Positions 52,531 to 60,503 of a stretch of DNA of 64,000 nucleotides are shown one piece after another (position 1 is the stretch's first letter; every line of letters starts with the position of its first letter). This DNA comes from Christiangramia sabulilitoris (GTDB lineage: Bacteria; Bacteroidota; Bacteroidia; Flavobacteriales; Flavobacteriaceae): NCBI RefSeq assembly GCF_007050985.1, contig NZ_VHSF01000001.1, forward strand, positions 434,001-498,000. Direction: 5' to 3'. The notes below the pieces were generated by a model, which was not told the DNA's origin, ran no database searches, and was given only the letters and a program-made list of their open reading frames with translations. The position numbers and the translations under genes were made by a program.

Positions 52531-53166
52531 ATGGATGATTTAGATCTATTAAAAAAGGATTGGAAAAAGCAGGAAGCAAGCCTGCCCCATCTTTCGTACG
52601 ATGAAATTTATAAAATGATCTGGAAGAGATCTTCCTCGATCGTAAAGTGGATTTTTGTTATAAGTATCATTGAATTCCTTCTAGGCGCGGTACTGAATAT
52701 TTTCCTGGCAGATAAAGAGTACTGGGACCAGATGGAAAAATATGACCTGACAGAATTTACCATCGTGGTATATATTTTAAGCTACCTGGTCACTTTTTAT
52801 TTTATCTTCAGGTTCTATAAGAATTATGTAAATATTTCTTCCACAGACAGTGCTTCACGACTGATGAAAAATATTTTGAAGACCCGTAAAACGGTGAAAT
52901 ATTATATTGGATTCATTCTTATTTCCAGTGGTTTGGTATTTCTTTTTACGCTGTATATGATGATAAAAAATCATATAAATACTGCCGATGCAGATGCCAG
53001 TATGGCGTTTGACACCGCTCAGTGGTTCCTGTTTATAGCGGGTACCTTACTAGTGCTTATTTTATTACTTGGCGCCATCTGGCTAATTTACAGGGTGGTT
53101 TACGGTATATTATTGCGCAAGCTAAATAAGAACTATAAGGAGCTTAAAAAGCTGGAAATGGAATAG
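52531..53166 (+). CDS. membrane protein, probable regulator of the adjacent ECF sigma factor
   Basis: 211 residues. A cytoplasmic N-terminal stretch (LKKDWKKQEASLPHLSYDEIYKMIWKRSSSIVKW, about 5-38) precedes four transmembrane helices (about 38-60, 75-97, 128-150, 165-195) and a short basic tail. No known enzymatic domain. Co-transcription with the sigma gene and an exposed N-terminal region suggest it binds the sigma factor; this rests on context only. Confidence 0.75.
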   Translation: MDDLDLLKKDWKKQEASLPHLSYDEIYKMIWKRSSSIVKWIFVISIIEFLLGAVLNIFLADKEYWDQMEKYDLTEFTIVVYILSYLVTFYFIFRFYKNYVNISSTDSASRLMKNILKTRKTVKYYIGFILISSGLVFLFTLYMMIKNHINTADADASMAFDTAQWFLFIAGTLLVLILLLGAIWLIYRVVYGILLRKLNKNYKELKKLEME

Positions 53167-53270
53167 GTCGAGGTTAGAAGTTAGAAGAATTTAAATTTGC
53201 TTGATTAAAGGCAATTAACTGAATGATCATTTCGCGCAATAAGTTAACTAATAATTCAAAAAAATTGCAC

Positions 53271-53299
53271 TGGCGGACTGAGCTAGTTTAAGGCCGGTT
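53271..53299 (+). repeat. REP-like repeat, copy A
   Basis: TGGCGGACTGAGCTAG continuing to AAGGCCGGTT matches copy B at 53532 at about 21 of 29 positions, same orientation. The core GCGGACTGAGC..AAGGCC resembles the widespread REP-type element built on GGACTGAGCTTGTCGAAGTCC. Confidence 0.5.
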
Positions 53300-53309
53300 T
53301 TCTAATAAG

Positions 53310-53428
53310 AAGTGAGAAGTGAGTAGTGAGTAGTGAGTAGTGAGTAGTGAGTAGTGAGTAGTGAGTAGTGAGTAGTGAGTAGTGAGTAGTGAGTAGTGAG
53401 TAGTGAGTAGTGAGTAGTGAGTAGTGAG
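53310..53428 (+). repeat. 17-copy heptamer tandem array (AAGTGAG x2, TAGTGAG x15)
   Basis: 119 bases with strict 7-base period: two units AAGTGAG (53310-53323) then fifteen identical TAGTGAG units (53324-53428). Because 7 is not a multiple of 3, the array puts TAG or TGA in all three frames of the plus strand and no stop on the minus strand (CTCACTA). It sits in a 466-bp gene-free stretch between a membrane protein gene and plsC-like gene. Likely hypervariable in copy number. Confidence 0.95.
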
Positions 53429-53531
53429 AAAAATTACTATTTCTGGGAAATAAAAAAAAATTCCGGGTTTAAATTGCTCTAAATAAATTCAGCAATAATT
53501 ATAAAACTGCCTTTTCTGTAAAGCATTTCAT

Positions 53532-53560
53532 TGCCGGACTGAGCCTTTCGAAGGCCTGTC
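53532..53560 (+). repeat. REP-like repeat, copy B
   Basis: TGCCGGACTGAGCCTTTCG continuing to AAGGCCTGTC contains a short hairpin GCCTT/TCG/AAGGC and aligns with copy A, 260 bp away on the other side of the heptamer array. Confidence 0.5.
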
Positions 53561-53632
53561 CAATTTTAGAAAATCCAAACTAACTTTTGAGAACCATCAA
53601 AAACTTGAAGCCTTCCGCTTAAAACCTTTAAC

Positions 53633-54436
53633 TTAGTAACCCCAGCGACGTTGTTCGTTTAGTTCTTCCATTGCCTGTATTTCTTCGGCAGGAATTACCT
53701 TAAGGAATGATGGATGCTGCTCAATAGCATATTCCAGTTTGCTTACAATATCCTCGATACTATCGTTCTCATAATCAAATTCCATGGGTTCTTTGATCTG
53801 AAAAGTCTGAAGGATTCCCCTTTTCTTAATCCTAAGGCCCTTTTTATCAAAAGATCTTCTAAAGCCGTCTATCACAATAGGAATTACAATAGGCCGATGA
53901 TTTTTAATGATATGAGCGGTTCCTTTACGAATGGGCTTGAAAGGTTTTGTAGTACCCTGAGGAAAGGTGATTACCCAGCCATCGTCCAGGGCCGTTTTGA
54001 TATTTTCTGTATCATTTGGATTTACTTCCCGTTTGATCTCCTGCCCTTTAGCCCTCCAGGTTCTTTCTACTGTGATTGCGCCGGCATAAGCCATGATTCG
54101 CGCCAGCAAACCTGCTCTCATGGTTTCCTTCGCAGCTACATAATAGATATTAAGCTTAGGCTGCCAGATGTATCCAATATTTTTGATACTATCCACCCGT
54201 CCGCTTAAGCTCGCGTTGAAAACATGAAACATGGCAGTTACATCTGCAAAGTAGGTCTGGTGATTAGATACAAAAAGAACATTAGTATCTGGAAGATTTT
54301 TAATGATCTCTGAACCTTCAATCTGAAGTTCGTTATATCCCCGGTATCTTCTATGGGTCAAAACCCCGAAAATGCGGATCAACCACTTCTTCAGTATTAA
54401 ATAATGCCCAAATGGATTTTTTTTAAACAATCCCAT
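53633..54436 (-). CDS. PlsC-like 1-acyl-glycerol-3-phosphate acyltransferase
   Basis: 267 residues. The acyltransferase motif I is SNHQTYFAD (about 58-66), where His and Asp are separated by five residues (HX5D) rather than the usual four. Motif III-like TFPQGTTKPFK (about 150-160) matches the FPEGT block with Gln for Glu. A GTAHII block and a proline-rich IVIPIVIDGFRR stretch follow. It should transfer acyl chains to lysophosphatidate or a similar lipid at the inner membrane. Single gene. Confidence 0.85.
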   Translation of the reverse strand: MGLFKKNPFGHYLILKKWLIRIFGVLTHRRYRGYNELQIEGSEIIKNLPDTNVLFVSNHQTYFADVTAMFHVFNASLSGRVDSIKNIGYIWQPKLNIYYVAAKETMRAGLLARIMAYAGAITVERTWRAKGQEIKREVNPNDTENIKTALDDGWVITFPQGTTKPFKPIRKGTAHIIKNHRPIVIPIVIDGFRRSFDKKGLRIKKRGILQTFQIKEPMEFDYENDSIEDIVSKLEYAIEQHPSFLKVIPAEEIQAMEELNEQRRWGY

Positions 54437-54568
54437 TGCTGATTCTATTTTCGTTTGGCCCTTTATTCAGCTTTATTTCAACCGGCGGCAAATATAATAA
54501 TTAGTTTGATATAGCATCTAAACTGAGATATTACTCATATTTCACTTGCTTCCGGGTGATCCCTTTAT

Positions 54569-55207
54569 TTAGATCTTTAAAAGTAATTCCCTTATTTCGC
54601 TTAGCATCATCCCCGTTGCGCCCCACACTACATGACCGTTTAATCTATAGGCCGGAACCTCTATTTCCCTGGCATAGGATGTACTCAAATTCTCAGTTAT
54701 AATATTCTCGTCATCTAAGAACTCACTTAATTTTATCTCCAGAATTTCTTCCACTTCAGATTCCTGAGCGATCATATTCGGGGTTGTATGAAGCAATCCA
54801 AGATATGGCTGCACCCAGAAATTGGAAGGTGGAATATAAAGTCTGGTCAATTCCCTTATTACCTCAATTTCATTCTGGGGTATACCAACTTCTTCCTCTG
54901 TTTCTCTCAGAGCAGTGTCCTGCAGGTCCTTATCTGTGTGCTCTACTCTTCCACCGGGGAAGCCAACCTGGTTGGAATGAACGCCTTTATAGGTCTTACG
55001 TAAAATTAGTACTAACCTTGTTTCATTATTAATATCAGGATAAAACACGGCCATAACGCCTGCTTTTTCTGGCTTCCTGGTGGAAATATCCAGTTCCTCC
55101 AGTTCTTTAATTCTTAGCAAAGGGGCTAGTTTCTTATGCGCAGCTTCCCCGGGAAGCTGCATTTTTTTTAACTTTGAAATCCTGTTTTTAAAAACCTCAA
55201 ACTCCAT
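54569..55207 (-). CDS. Nudix hydrolase, CoA pyrophosphatase (NudL-like)
   Basis: 212 residues from ATG at 55207; a TTG two codons upstream is not needed. The N-terminal LPGEAAHKKLAP (about 18-29) is typical for NudL-like proteins. The Nudix box begins GGRVEHTDKDLQDTALRETEEEVGI (about 87-111), with all catalytic Glu residues. It would hydrolyse CoA or related ADP-linked compounds. Its ATG overlaps the ATG of the divergent cyclophilin gene by two bases in the sequence CATG. Confidence 0.88.
   Translation of the reverse strand: MEFEVFKNRISKLKKMQLPGEAAHKKLAPLLRIKELEELDISTRKPEKAGVMAVFYPDINNETRLVLILRKTYKGVHSNQVGFPGGRVEHTDKDLQDTALRETEEEVGIPQNEIEVIRELTRLYIPPSNFWVQPYLGLLHTTPNMIAQESEVEEILEIKLSEFLDDENIITENLSTSYAREIEVPAYRLNGHVVWGATGMMLSEIRELLLKI
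55169..55176 (+). promoter_or_regulatory. -7 promoter box TAACTTTG inside the Nudix coding region
   Basis: Exact TAnnTTTG match 29 bases before the cyclophilin ATG at 55206, located within codons 11-13 of the divergent Nudix gene. An 8-pair inverted repeat (CAGCTTCC/CCG/GGAAGCTG, 55141-55159) lies where the -33 element should be. Confidence 0.6.
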
Positions 55208-55979
55208 GTTCAAACAGCTTTCTTTAATAGCAATTTTTTCAATTCTTTTTTTCGCAAGTTGTGAAGATAAGCAAACTTCCTCTAAAAATGGCGGGGAGCT
55301 TAGTAAGGAAGCGTTAAAAGCTCAGCAAAAAAAGGATTCTATTCAACGTGCACGGGATAGTATTTTTGAACTAAGAAAACGCGAACTCGCCTCTAAAGAT
55401 AAGGTTACTAAAATCGAGAAGAACGAAATGTTTCCAATCACCCAGGAAGAATTGATTCCCACCCTTACCCAGTATGGTAAAGAAAACCAGGAAACCAGGA
55501 TCAGGATAAAAACAAAATTTGGAAATATAGATGTACAGCTTTTCCGGGATACGCCACTGCACCGGGCTAATTTCATTATGCTGGCCAAGAACGAATATTT
55601 CAACCATACTTTCTTTCACCGGGTTGCACCCGGCTTTGTGATCCAGGGTGGCAATGCAGACAATCAAATCACCGCAAGTAGTCGTGGCGATGTAGGTAAT
55701 TATTTAATCCCAAGCGAATTTGAGGCAGGCCACAAACATACCTATGGTGCTTTTTCTGCCGCGAAATATGCTGAACAAAATGTTAGCAAAGCTTCCTCAC
55801 CTTTTGAATTCTTTATCGTAATGGATAAGACTGGTACCCCACATCTTAATAATGACCATACCGTTTATGGTAAAGTTATTAGCGGTATGGACGTGGCAGA
55901 AAGGATTGCCCAGGTAGAAACAGGTGCGTCAGAATGGCCTGTAAATAATGTTGAAATAGATATTGAGGTTCTGGATTAA
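55206..55979 (+). CDS. cyclophilin-type peptidyl-prolyl isomerase, lipoprotein
   Basis: 257 residues from ATG at 55206, which gives a lipoprotein signal (LFFASC). A charged helical region (about 25-75, rich in KKDSIQRARDSIFELRKRE) tethers the domain. The cyclophilin fold begins near residue 95: TKFGNIDVQLFRDTPLHRANFIML, FFHRVAPGFVIQGGN with the catalytic Arg, FFIVMDKTGTPHLNNDHTVYGKV at the end. It should assist folding of envelope proteins. The upstream 42 codons open in frame are antisense to the Nudix gene and not used. Confidence 0.9.
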   Translation: MFKQLSLIAIFSILFFASCEDKQTSSKNGGELSKEALKAQQKKDSIQRARDSIFELRKRELASKDKVTKIEKNEMFPITQEELIPTLTQYGKENQETRIRIKTKFGNIDVQLFRDTPLHRANFIMLAKNEYFNHTFFHRVAPGFVIQGGNADNQITASSRGDVGNYLIPSEFEAGHKHTYGAFSAAKYAEQNVSKASSPFEFFIVMDKTGTPHLNNDHTVYGKVISGMDVAERIAQVETGASEWPVNNVEIDIEVLD

Positions 55980-56693
55980 TTAATGACGGGTAAAATAGTT
56001 GTAATCATTGATCACCCGCTGTACAAAGTCGAGGGGTTTTTCATCTGAGGTCACATCCATTAGCTCAGTTAGTTTTTTGCTCAGGGATAGGATAATATGA
56101 TGTTGTCCCGCTCTTCTGGCCTGCTGATAAAGATTTTTAACCTCCTGGATATCGCTATCACTTAGAATGGTTACCTGCGGGTATTTTGGCTGGTAATTCT
56201 CTGGAAGGTCAACTCCAAGGGAGTTTTCTATTCCTATAGTTTGTTTCTCTGAAATCACCGTAGTTCCCGCAGCGATATCTCCTAATCTTTGCCCCTTACC
56301 GTTAAGTAAGATGGTGACTACGGCCAATCCACCGCTGGTTAGACTTATATCTATAATTCTTAATAACCATCTTATGAGGAAATTTGAAAATTGTGGCCTT
56401 GAACCGTCTTTTCTTACTACTCTGATCTTCAACAAAGCTTTACCCGGAGTTCTTCCATCCCAAAAAGTTTCCCACATTAGATAATAAAGAAATGTTGGCA
56501 GTCCCAGTACCAGATAGTACATCATTAAACTTCCGTTATCCTCTTTTATCCCGGCAATAATCAGAAAACTGAATACATTATAAGCTATTAGAATTACCAA
56601 ATCCACAATGAAAGCCAGGATACGCTCCCCTATTCCCGCTACATTCTGTTGAATACTTATATTTTGAGCGGTTTCAATTTGAAAATTATCCAT
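55980..56693 (-). CDS. RDD-family membrane protein
   Basis: 237 residues. The RDD signature begins GERILAFIVDLVILIAYNVFSFLI (about 22-45), with Arg and Asp residues in and next to the first membrane helix. Two further helices lie near 55-75 and 100-125; a soluble C-terminal part follows. Its stop codon directly abuts that of the cyclophilin gene and its start is 34 bases from the divergent SpoIIM-like gene. RDD proteins are regularly found with SpoIIM, DUF4129, MoxR and DUF58 proteins, so it belongs to that system. Confidence 0.88.
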   Translation of the reverse strand: MDNFQIETAQNISIQQNVAGIGERILAFIVDLVILIAYNVFSFLIIAGIKEDNGSLMMYYLVLGLPTFLYYLMWETFWDGRTPGKALLKIRVVRKDGSRPQFSNFLIRWLLRIIDISLTSGGLAVVTILLNGKGQRLGDIAAGTTVISEKQTIGIENSLGVDLPENYQPKYPQVTILSDSDIQEVKNLYQQARRAGQHHIILSLSKKLTELMDVTSDEKPLDFVQRVINDYNYFTRH

Positions 56694-56727
56694 TAAATAT
56701 GTTACTTTGGGTTTTATTCAATTAAAG

Positions 56728-57687
56728 ATGCGCGAGGCTGCTTTCGTCAGGCAAAATAAAGATAAATGGGTTAAGTACGAAAGCCTCCTGCAAAATAATA
56801 AAACGCTATCCCCCGGCCAGATTTCGAACATTTATGTCTCATTAAGCGATGATCTGAGCTATTCCAAAACCTTTTATCCTAAATCTAATACCACCCGGTA
56901 TTTAAATGGATTGACTTCTGCAGCCCATCAAAAAATATTTCGTACCAAAAAAGAATCCGGAAACAGGTTTATCACCTTTTACACAAAAGAATTCCCCCTT
57001 GAGTTTCATAAGTTCCAGAAACAATTGCTTCTAAGTTTTCTAATCTTTCTTGGCTTTACCCTGATTGGCGCATATAGTGCTGCCTCAGATGCGGCTTTTG
57101 TTAGAACCATTCTTGGGGACGCCTACGTGAATATGACCCTGGAGAATATTGCGAATAACGATCCCATGGCCGTTTACAAAAAAATGACCGAAACAGACAT
57201 GTTTCTTGGTATCACCATTAACAATATCCGGGTTTCCCTGATGGCATTTTCTTTGGGTGTACTGGGTGGAATCGGTACTATCTTTATGCTGATGCAGAAT
57301 GCGATCATGCTGGGAAGTTTTCAGTATTTTTTCTTTGAGAAGGGATTGCTTTGGGAATCTGCCAGAACTATCTGGATTCATGGCACTATAGAAATAGCGG
57401 TAATTATTGTCGCGGGCTGTGCCGGCCTGGTGGTTGGAAAAAGCATGCTCTTCCCCGGCACCTATACAAGGTTAAGATCCTTTACCATGGGAATTAAGAA
57501 TGGCTTAAAGATCGTGATAAGTACTATTCCATTTTTTATTATCGCCGGGTTTCTGGAAGGATTTGTAACCAGGCTAACCTGGATGCCAGATATCGCAGCC
57601 ATTATTATTATCCTGGCTTCTCTGGGGCTTATCCTCTTCTATTATGTCTATTATCCTTTATATCTATTAAATAATACCCAAAAATGA
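56728..57687 (+). CDS. SpoIIM-family membrane protein
   Basis: 319 residues from ATG at 56728 (MREAAFVRQNKDKWVKYE, the family start); a TTG seven codons upstream is less likely. A cytoplasmic N-terminal helical part (1-95) is followed by about five transmembrane helices (about 98-118, 165-185, 190-210, 220-245, 260-310) with ISLNIR-like NNIRVSLMAFSLGVLGGIGT. The name comes from sporulation; these bacteria do not sporulate. First gene of a six-gene rightward operon; ATG of the next gene overlaps its TGA. Confidence 0.9.
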   Translation: MREAAFVRQNKDKWVKYESLLQNNKTLSPGQISNIYVSLSDDLSYSKTFYPKSNTTRYLNGLTSAAHQKIFRTKKESGNRFITFYTKEFPLEFHKFQKQLLLSFLIFLGFTLIGAYSAASDAAFVRTILGDAYVNMTLENIANNDPMAVYKKMTETDMFLGITINNIRVSLMAFSLGVLGGIGTIFMLMQNAIMLGSFQYFFFEKGLLWESARTIWIHGTIEIAVIIVAGCAGLVVGKSMLFPGTYTRLRSFTMGIKNGLKIVISTIPFFIIAGFLEGFVTRLTWMPDIAAIIIILASLGLILFYYVYYPLYLLNNTQK

Positions 57688-58538
57688 ACCCTGAACAAAT
57701 TCAATTTAAAAAACAGCGGGAGCTGGGAGAAATCTTAAATGTCACTTTTCAGTTTATAAGGCAAAATTATAAAGCCTGTGGAAAGATTTTGCTCAGGATC
57801 GTGGGACCTGTATTTCTACTTCTAATTGCCGCCGTTACCTATTACACCTGGTCCACCCTGGGGGATTCCTTGTTCGATACAGACGGAATCAATGGCTCTC
57901 AGGTGGTTATTGCACTTGGATTAATGCTTCTGGCCTATTTGCTTTATATCTCTACAATGACGGGTACTGTTTATCACATCATTTTAAGTTATATCAATAA
58001 CCGTGGAGAAATTATCTCTTCAGAAGTTAGTACCGGCATGAAAGAAGACTTTGGTAAGTTGTTATTAATAACTTTAATTTCATGGTTACTCATATTTGCG
58101 GGTATGATCTTCTTTATTTTTCCGGGGATTTATCTGTTTGTACCCTTAAGCCTTACTACGGCGGTACTTGTTTTTAGAAGAACAGGTGTTTCAGAAAGTA
58201 TATCAGAATCATTTAAACTGGTCAAAGAAAACTGGTGGATGACCTTTGCTACTTTATTATGTATCGGGATCATCGTATATCTTATTAGTCTGGTTTTCCA
58301 GCTACCGGCAATCTTATATTTTGTCTTTCGCGCATTCGTGGTAGCGACAGAGGGAACCTCTACTTCAGAACTTTTTGGTCCCGGCTACATTATTATTAAT
58401 GTATTCACCTCTGTAGTTCAGTATATTATCTATAGCATTACCCCTATAGGAGTCGCTTTTGTCTATTTTAATCTGAATGAAAAGCAAAATTTCACGGGTA
58501 CCTATGAGACCATTCAAAACCTTGGAAATAATAATTGA
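57684..58538 (+). CDS. multi-pass membrane protein of the MoxR operon
   Basis: 284 residues with about six transmembrane helices (about 38-58, 70-95, 120-145, 150-165, 190-215, 240-265). It has the pattern of the glycerophosphoryl-diester-phosphodiesterase membrane domain/DUF7847 type, without any catalytic phosphodiesterase domain. ATGA overlap with the SpoIIM gene and TTGA overlap with the next gene indicate translational coupling. A specific function is not known. Confidence 0.78.
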   Translation: MNPEQIQFKKQRELGEILNVTFQFIRQNYKACGKILLRIVGPVFLLLIAAVTYYTWSTLGDSLFDTDGINGSQVVIALGLMLLAYLLYISTMTGTVYHIILSYINNRGEIISSEVSTGMKEDFGKLLLITLISWLLIFAGMIFFIFPGIYLFVPLSLTTAVLVFRRTGVSESISESFKLVKENWWMTFATLLCIGIIVYLISLVFQLPAILYFVFRAFVVATEGTSTSELFGPGYIIINVFTSVVQYIIYSITPIGVAFVYFNLNEKQNFTGTYETIQNLGNNN

Positions 58539-59302
58539 CCTTGAAAAAAGTATTACCTGTCATTCTGTTTTTCCTGGCCTGCGGTAGTTTTTACTCGCAG
58601 GTTCATGATTCGCTGAAAGTAGAACAGGAAATTTTATATGATGAGGCTCAGGGTCTGGTTCCACTCGAATTTGATGCTGAAAAGATCGCAGGTTATCGAG
58701 ATCAAAAAGAATTTGAATATTTAGAATCAGTAGAAAATGATTCCTGGTGGACAAGGTTCAAAAGATGGGTCTCCTCCAAATATCATGAATTCCTTAATTG
58801 GCTTTTCGGTGATTATGATCCGGGCACTGCCCTATCTTTTTTTATTAATATTTTACCCTTTATACTTCTTCTAATTCTATCAGGTTTGATCATCTGGCTT
58901 TTTTCACGGTTGAATCCCGGCGCAAAAATACTTTCCAGCCCTAAGGAAAGCGAGGTGTTTTTATCTGAAGAAGAGGACCTGGTAAGACACGAAGATCTGG
59001 CTGCTTTGATTTCCATTGCTGTAAAAGAAGGGAGCTACAGGTTGGCAGTTCGCTATTATTATCTCAATGAATTGCGCAAATTAGACGAACTGCATCATAT
59101 AACCTACGAGTACCAGAAGACAAATAAGGATTATTTCGACGAGATAAAAAATAAAGGAATACGTAAGCATTTTTCAGAGATCACCAAGTTGTATGAATTT
59201 ATCTGGTATGGAAGCTTTGCGGTTTCAGAATCTGATTATAGATATATAGAGAAAGGATTTTTAAGAATGGAACAGGTTTTAAATTCTAAATCACATGAAT
59301 AA
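58535..59302 (+). CDS. DUF4129-domain membrane protein
   Basis: 255 residues; TTG start at 58535 overlapping the upstream stop, with a second in-frame TTG at 58541. An N-terminal signal (about 20 residues) precedes an extracytoplasmic segment. One transmembrane helix (FFINILPFILLLILSGLIIWLF, about 97-118) follows, then a cytoplasmic DUF4129 domain (EEDLVRHEDLAALISIAVKEGSYRLAVRYYYLNELRKL, about 148-185). Overlaps the DUF4350 gene by 8 bases. Confidence 0.85.
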   Translation: MTLKKVLPVILFFLACGSFYSQVHDSLKVEQEILYDEAQGLVPLEFDAEKIAGYRDQKEFEYLESVENDSWWTRFKRWVSSKYHEFLNWLFGDYDPGTALSFFINILPFILLLILSGLIIWLFSRLNPGAKILSSPKESEVFLSEEEDLVRHEDLAALISIAVKEGSYRLAVRYYYLNELRKLDELHHITYEYQKTNKDYFDEIKNKGIRKHFSEITKLYEFIWYGSFAVSESDYRYIEKGFLRMEQVLNSKSHE

Positions 59303-60503
59303 AACCTATAAGACCGCTTTCGCCCTTTTTCTTCTGTTGGTAATTTCCCTAGCCTGGTTGGAAAGCACAGAGCCCGAGCCCATAAACTGGACCCCGAGTT
59401 TTACCGCTAAAGATAAGATCCCTCTGGGAGCATTTGTATTTTATGAAAGCTGGAAAGAGACCCAGGCTATCAAAAATCTCAGGATACCTCCTTATGAATA
59501 TTTAAATAGTTCTCCCGATAGTGGCACTTATTTTTTCCTGAATGACTACGTAGATTTTGACAGGAACGAACTCAGGGATTTACTTCAATGGGTTTCTGAT
59601 GGCAATCGAATTTTTATATCTGCATATAATTTTGGAACACCTTTGAGTGATACGCTGAATTTCGAGACAGCTTCCTATATAAGTTCAGACGGTTTTAAAA
59701 CCCGGCCCGGACTCAATCTGGTAAATAAAGATCTTAAATTGAAAAAAGCCAGGGTATTTGACCATGATCTACCTGCCGTCTATTTTAAAAAGATAGATAC
59801 CACTAAAAGTGTTGTTCTTGGTACCGCTGCTTTTGAAGAAAAAGAATTAGAAGCAAAGATCAATTTCATAAAAACAGATTTTGGAAAAGGAGAGATATTT
59901 CTGCATACCACCCCTCAAGCCTTTAGTAATTATTTTCTACTGGATGGAACGAATTATAGTTATACTGAAGCTCTATTAGCTTACTTGCGTGGCAATCAAA
60001 TTTTATGGGATGCCTACTACAAATCTGGCAAAAGCTTTTTTTCCTCACCTCTTTATATTCTGCTGAATAATCGTCCATTAAAATGGGCCTATTACTTCAT
60101 TATAATCTCAGGGATCCTTTTCGTTTTATTTGAAGGAAAAAGAAAACAACGAAGTATTCCCGTAGTAGATCCTCCTGCGAACAAATCTTTTGAATTTACT
60201 GAAACCATATCCCAACTTTATCTGGAACAAAAGAAATTTCACGAACTTGGGCTAAAGAAGATCTCCCTTTTTTTGGAGTTTATTCGTAAACAATATAGAA
60301 TTGACACCTCTGTAATCAACGAAAAGTTCTATAAAGACCTTGCTGTAAAAAGCGAACATAGTATTGAAGAAACCAAAAAGCTGTTTGAACAAATCCACAA
60401 TTTCAGGGAGAAAAATGAAAATAGCAAAGAGGATTTTTTTAGACTGGCAAAACATATAAATACATTTAAAAACAAAAATGGAAAATCAGGACACCAATCA
60501 TAA
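59295..60503 (+). CDS. DUF4350-domain membrane protein
   Basis: 402 residues. An N-terminal membrane helix (about 8-24) leads into an extracytoplasmic DUF4350 domain related to GATase-like folds (KIPLGAFVFYESWKE, LLQWVSDGNRIFISAYNFG), then a second helix (about 258-277) and a cytoplasmic helical tail. It overlaps the neighbouring genes by 8 and 26 bases, so the unit is tightly coupled. DUF4350 proteins co-occur with MoxR and DUF58 genes in many phyla. Confidence 0.87.
   Translation: MNKTYKTAFALFLLLVISLAWLESTEPEPINWTPSFTAKDKIPLGAFVFYESWKETQAIKNLRIPPYEYLNSSPDSGTYFFLNDYVDFDRNELRDLLQWVSDGNRIFISAYNFGTPLSDTLNFETASYISSDGFKTRPGLNLVNKDLKLKKARVFDHDLPAVYFKKIDTTKSVVLGTAAFEEKELEAKINFIKTDFGKGEIFLHTTPQAFSNYFLLDGTNYSYTEALLAYLRGNQILWDAYYKSGKSFFSSPLYILLNNRPLKWAYYFIIISGILFVLFEGKRKQRSIPVVDPPANKSFEFTETISQLYLEQKKFHELGLKKISLFLEFIRKQYRIDTSVINEKFYKDLAVKSEHSIEETKKLFEQIHNFREKNENSKEDFFRLAKHINTFKNKNGKSGHQS

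Larger units (their letters stand above)
53167..53632. other. 466-bp non-coding repeat region
   Basis: In order: TTAGAAG twice at 53174-53187, REP-like copy A, the 17-unit heptamer array, an A/T-rich spacer and REP-like copy B. No open frame or terminator hairpin for the flanking genes was seen, so one of these elements may serve as the terminator for the convergent membrane protein and acyltransferase genes. Confidence 0.7.

Noticed and set aside
53310-53428. Possible CRISPR array
   Set aside because: Units are 7 bases with no spacers between them and no cas genes nearby; it is a simple tandem array.
55141-55170. Hairpin plus T-run read as a terminator upstream of the cyclophilin gene
   Set aside because: On the minus strand it encodes conserved Nudix residues (KKMQLPGEAA), and the promoter box lies downstream of it, so it is coding sequence that happens to fold.
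55080-55205. 42-codon N-terminal extension of the cyclophilin
   Set aside because: It is the antisense of the Nudix N-terminus, and the internal ATG gives a textbook lipoprotein signal.
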